Assembly: GCA_002379855.1 (NCBI GenBank)
Contig: DFUX01000052.1
Span: forward strand, 23,809 to 45,714
From: Cloacimonetes bacterium UBA4175
GTDB lineage: Bacteria; Cloacimonadota; Cloacimonadia; Cloacimonadales; Cloacimonadaceae
Direction of reading: 5' to 3'
DNA length: 21,906 nt
Both the position numbers and the translations under genes were made by a program. Shown here piece after piece: positions 21,515-21,906 of the stretch. Below the pieces are notes generated by a model that did not search any database, was not told the origin of the DNA, and worked only from the letters and a program-made list of their open reading frames with translations. Each line of letters starts with the position of its first letter. The stretch's first letter is position 1.

Positions 21515-21906
21515 CTTCGCTCCTTTAGAGTCCTGCATGCGGAAATTATAATTTTTACAATCATTTTTAATATGCGGATTGTGTCAATCGCAAAATTGGC
21601 TTTGGCAGGGAAGCGCGGCAAGTCCGTCAGCGACAGGCCAACCAACTTTATGAATCTCATTCAAGCTAAAAGGGGGTGGATTTTTGTTGTCAGATAAATA
21701 CTTTGTGTCAAGCATGGTGTTTCAGGATTGGAACACAGGCAAAATTCATAATTTGGCAATTGAGGAATACCCGCTTGTTCCTTCTCTGCTACGGCGAAAA
21801 CCACGTGCGCCATACTTGCTGTCAAGAGAATAATGCGTTTACCTTTCCGATATTACTTCATAGCTCCGTCCCTTGCTGCTACAGCGTTTGGTGCCATCAT
21901 CCTTAG
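21515..21906. other. Leader of gcvPA and right-end gene-free region
   Basis: The first 90 bases are AT-rich and contain, on the minus strand, TATAAT (21550-21545) and TTGACA (21587-21582). These are 31 bases apart and cannot form one standard promoter; each may belong to a separate weak promoter for gcvPA. Positions about 21600-21847 show no gene or clear structure; a 76-codon open frame from 21676 to the edge is Cys-rich and has no family features. The last 59 bases are a repeat copy. Confidence 0.5.
21848..21906 (+). repeat. Composite dispersed repeat, copy 3 (truncated by window edge)
   Basis: TTCATAGC, TTGCTGCTAC, TTTGG and GCCATCATCCTTAG occur in the order and spacing seen in the reverse complement of 14645-14587. 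The left arm TCATCCTTA of the inverted repeat is complete (21897-21905), and the window stops one base later, before the loop. Orientation is the same as the copy at the window start. Confidence 0.7.

Noticed and set aside
21515..21700. Glycine riboswitch upstream of gcvPA
   Set aside because: I looked for the conserved aptamer core on the minus strand and did not find it; the leader is short and AT-rich near the gene.
21676..21906. A 76-codon Cys-rich frame running off the right edge
   Set aside because: No ribosome-binding site or domain; its last third translates the dispersed repeat.
1..21906. A circular element (both ends in the same repeat, same orientation)
   Set aside because: The gene content is core chromosomal (lpx, gcv, pur). 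A contig broken at a dispersed repeat is the simpler reading.

Overview
The window looks like chromosomal DNA from an anaerobic, amino-acid-fermenting, diderm (lipid A-making) bacterium. The best guess is Candidatus Cloacimonadota (the Cloacimonas relatives). The guess rests on gene content: a lysine-fermentation operon (3,5-diaminohexanoate dehydrogenase and lysine 2,3-aminomutase), a GlmL/MutL-type mutase reactivase homologue, an electron-transfer flavoprotein alpha subunit with a ferredoxin domain, an LpxC-FabZ fusion and a split glycine decarboxylase. No rRNA or other decisive phylogenetic marker is present, so the phylum is an inference.

Layout. (1) Positions 1-517 hold no credible gene, only dispersed repeats and inverted repeats. 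(2) Positions 518-5998, minus strand, form one operon: kdd, kamA, a P-loop protein of the lysine cluster, a cation diffusion facilitator and an M23 peptidase, with 4-10 base overlaps or gaps except for 32 bases after kamA. (3) A lone minus-strand gene for a small exported protein (6154-6645) is divergent from the plus-strand pair etfA-queE (6917-8747). (4) Positions 8748-9205 are a second gene-free repeat region. (5) Positions 9258-14302, minus strand, form a second operon: purS, purQ, comF, a small conserved-looking hypothetical, an extended glmL and a barrel-sandwich-like protein, closed by a strong intrinsic terminator. (6) Positions 14303-14845 are a third repeat region, holding the terminator of the next operon. 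(7) Positions 14846-21514, minus strand, carry gcvPA-gcvPB followed 37 bases later by skp-lpxD-lpxC/fabZ-lpxA. The four envelope genes overlap by ATGA. (8) Positions 21515-21906 are leader sequence ending inside another repeat copy.

How the genes work together. KamA converts L-lysine to beta-lysine, and Kdd acts after the (absent) B12-dependent 5,6-aminomutase. EtfA is expected to serve acyl-CoA dehydrogenase electron transfer in such fermentations, and the glycine cleavage P-protein feeds one-carbon metabolism. The P-loop protein and the GlmL-like ATPase are both candidates for keeping radical/B12 mutases active. The envelope operon starts lipid A synthesis (LpxA, LpxC, LpxD) and supplies an outer-membrane-protein chaperone (Skp).

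The most unusual material is in the gaps between operons. A mosaic repeat family recurs at 1-118, 14447-14554 and the window end. It is joined to a TCATCCTTA-N18-TAAGGATGA inverted repeat, and two 11-base-period arrays are also present. Both window ends fall inside this repeat, next to the inverted-repeat arms, which suggests that the window is an assembly contig broken at repeats.
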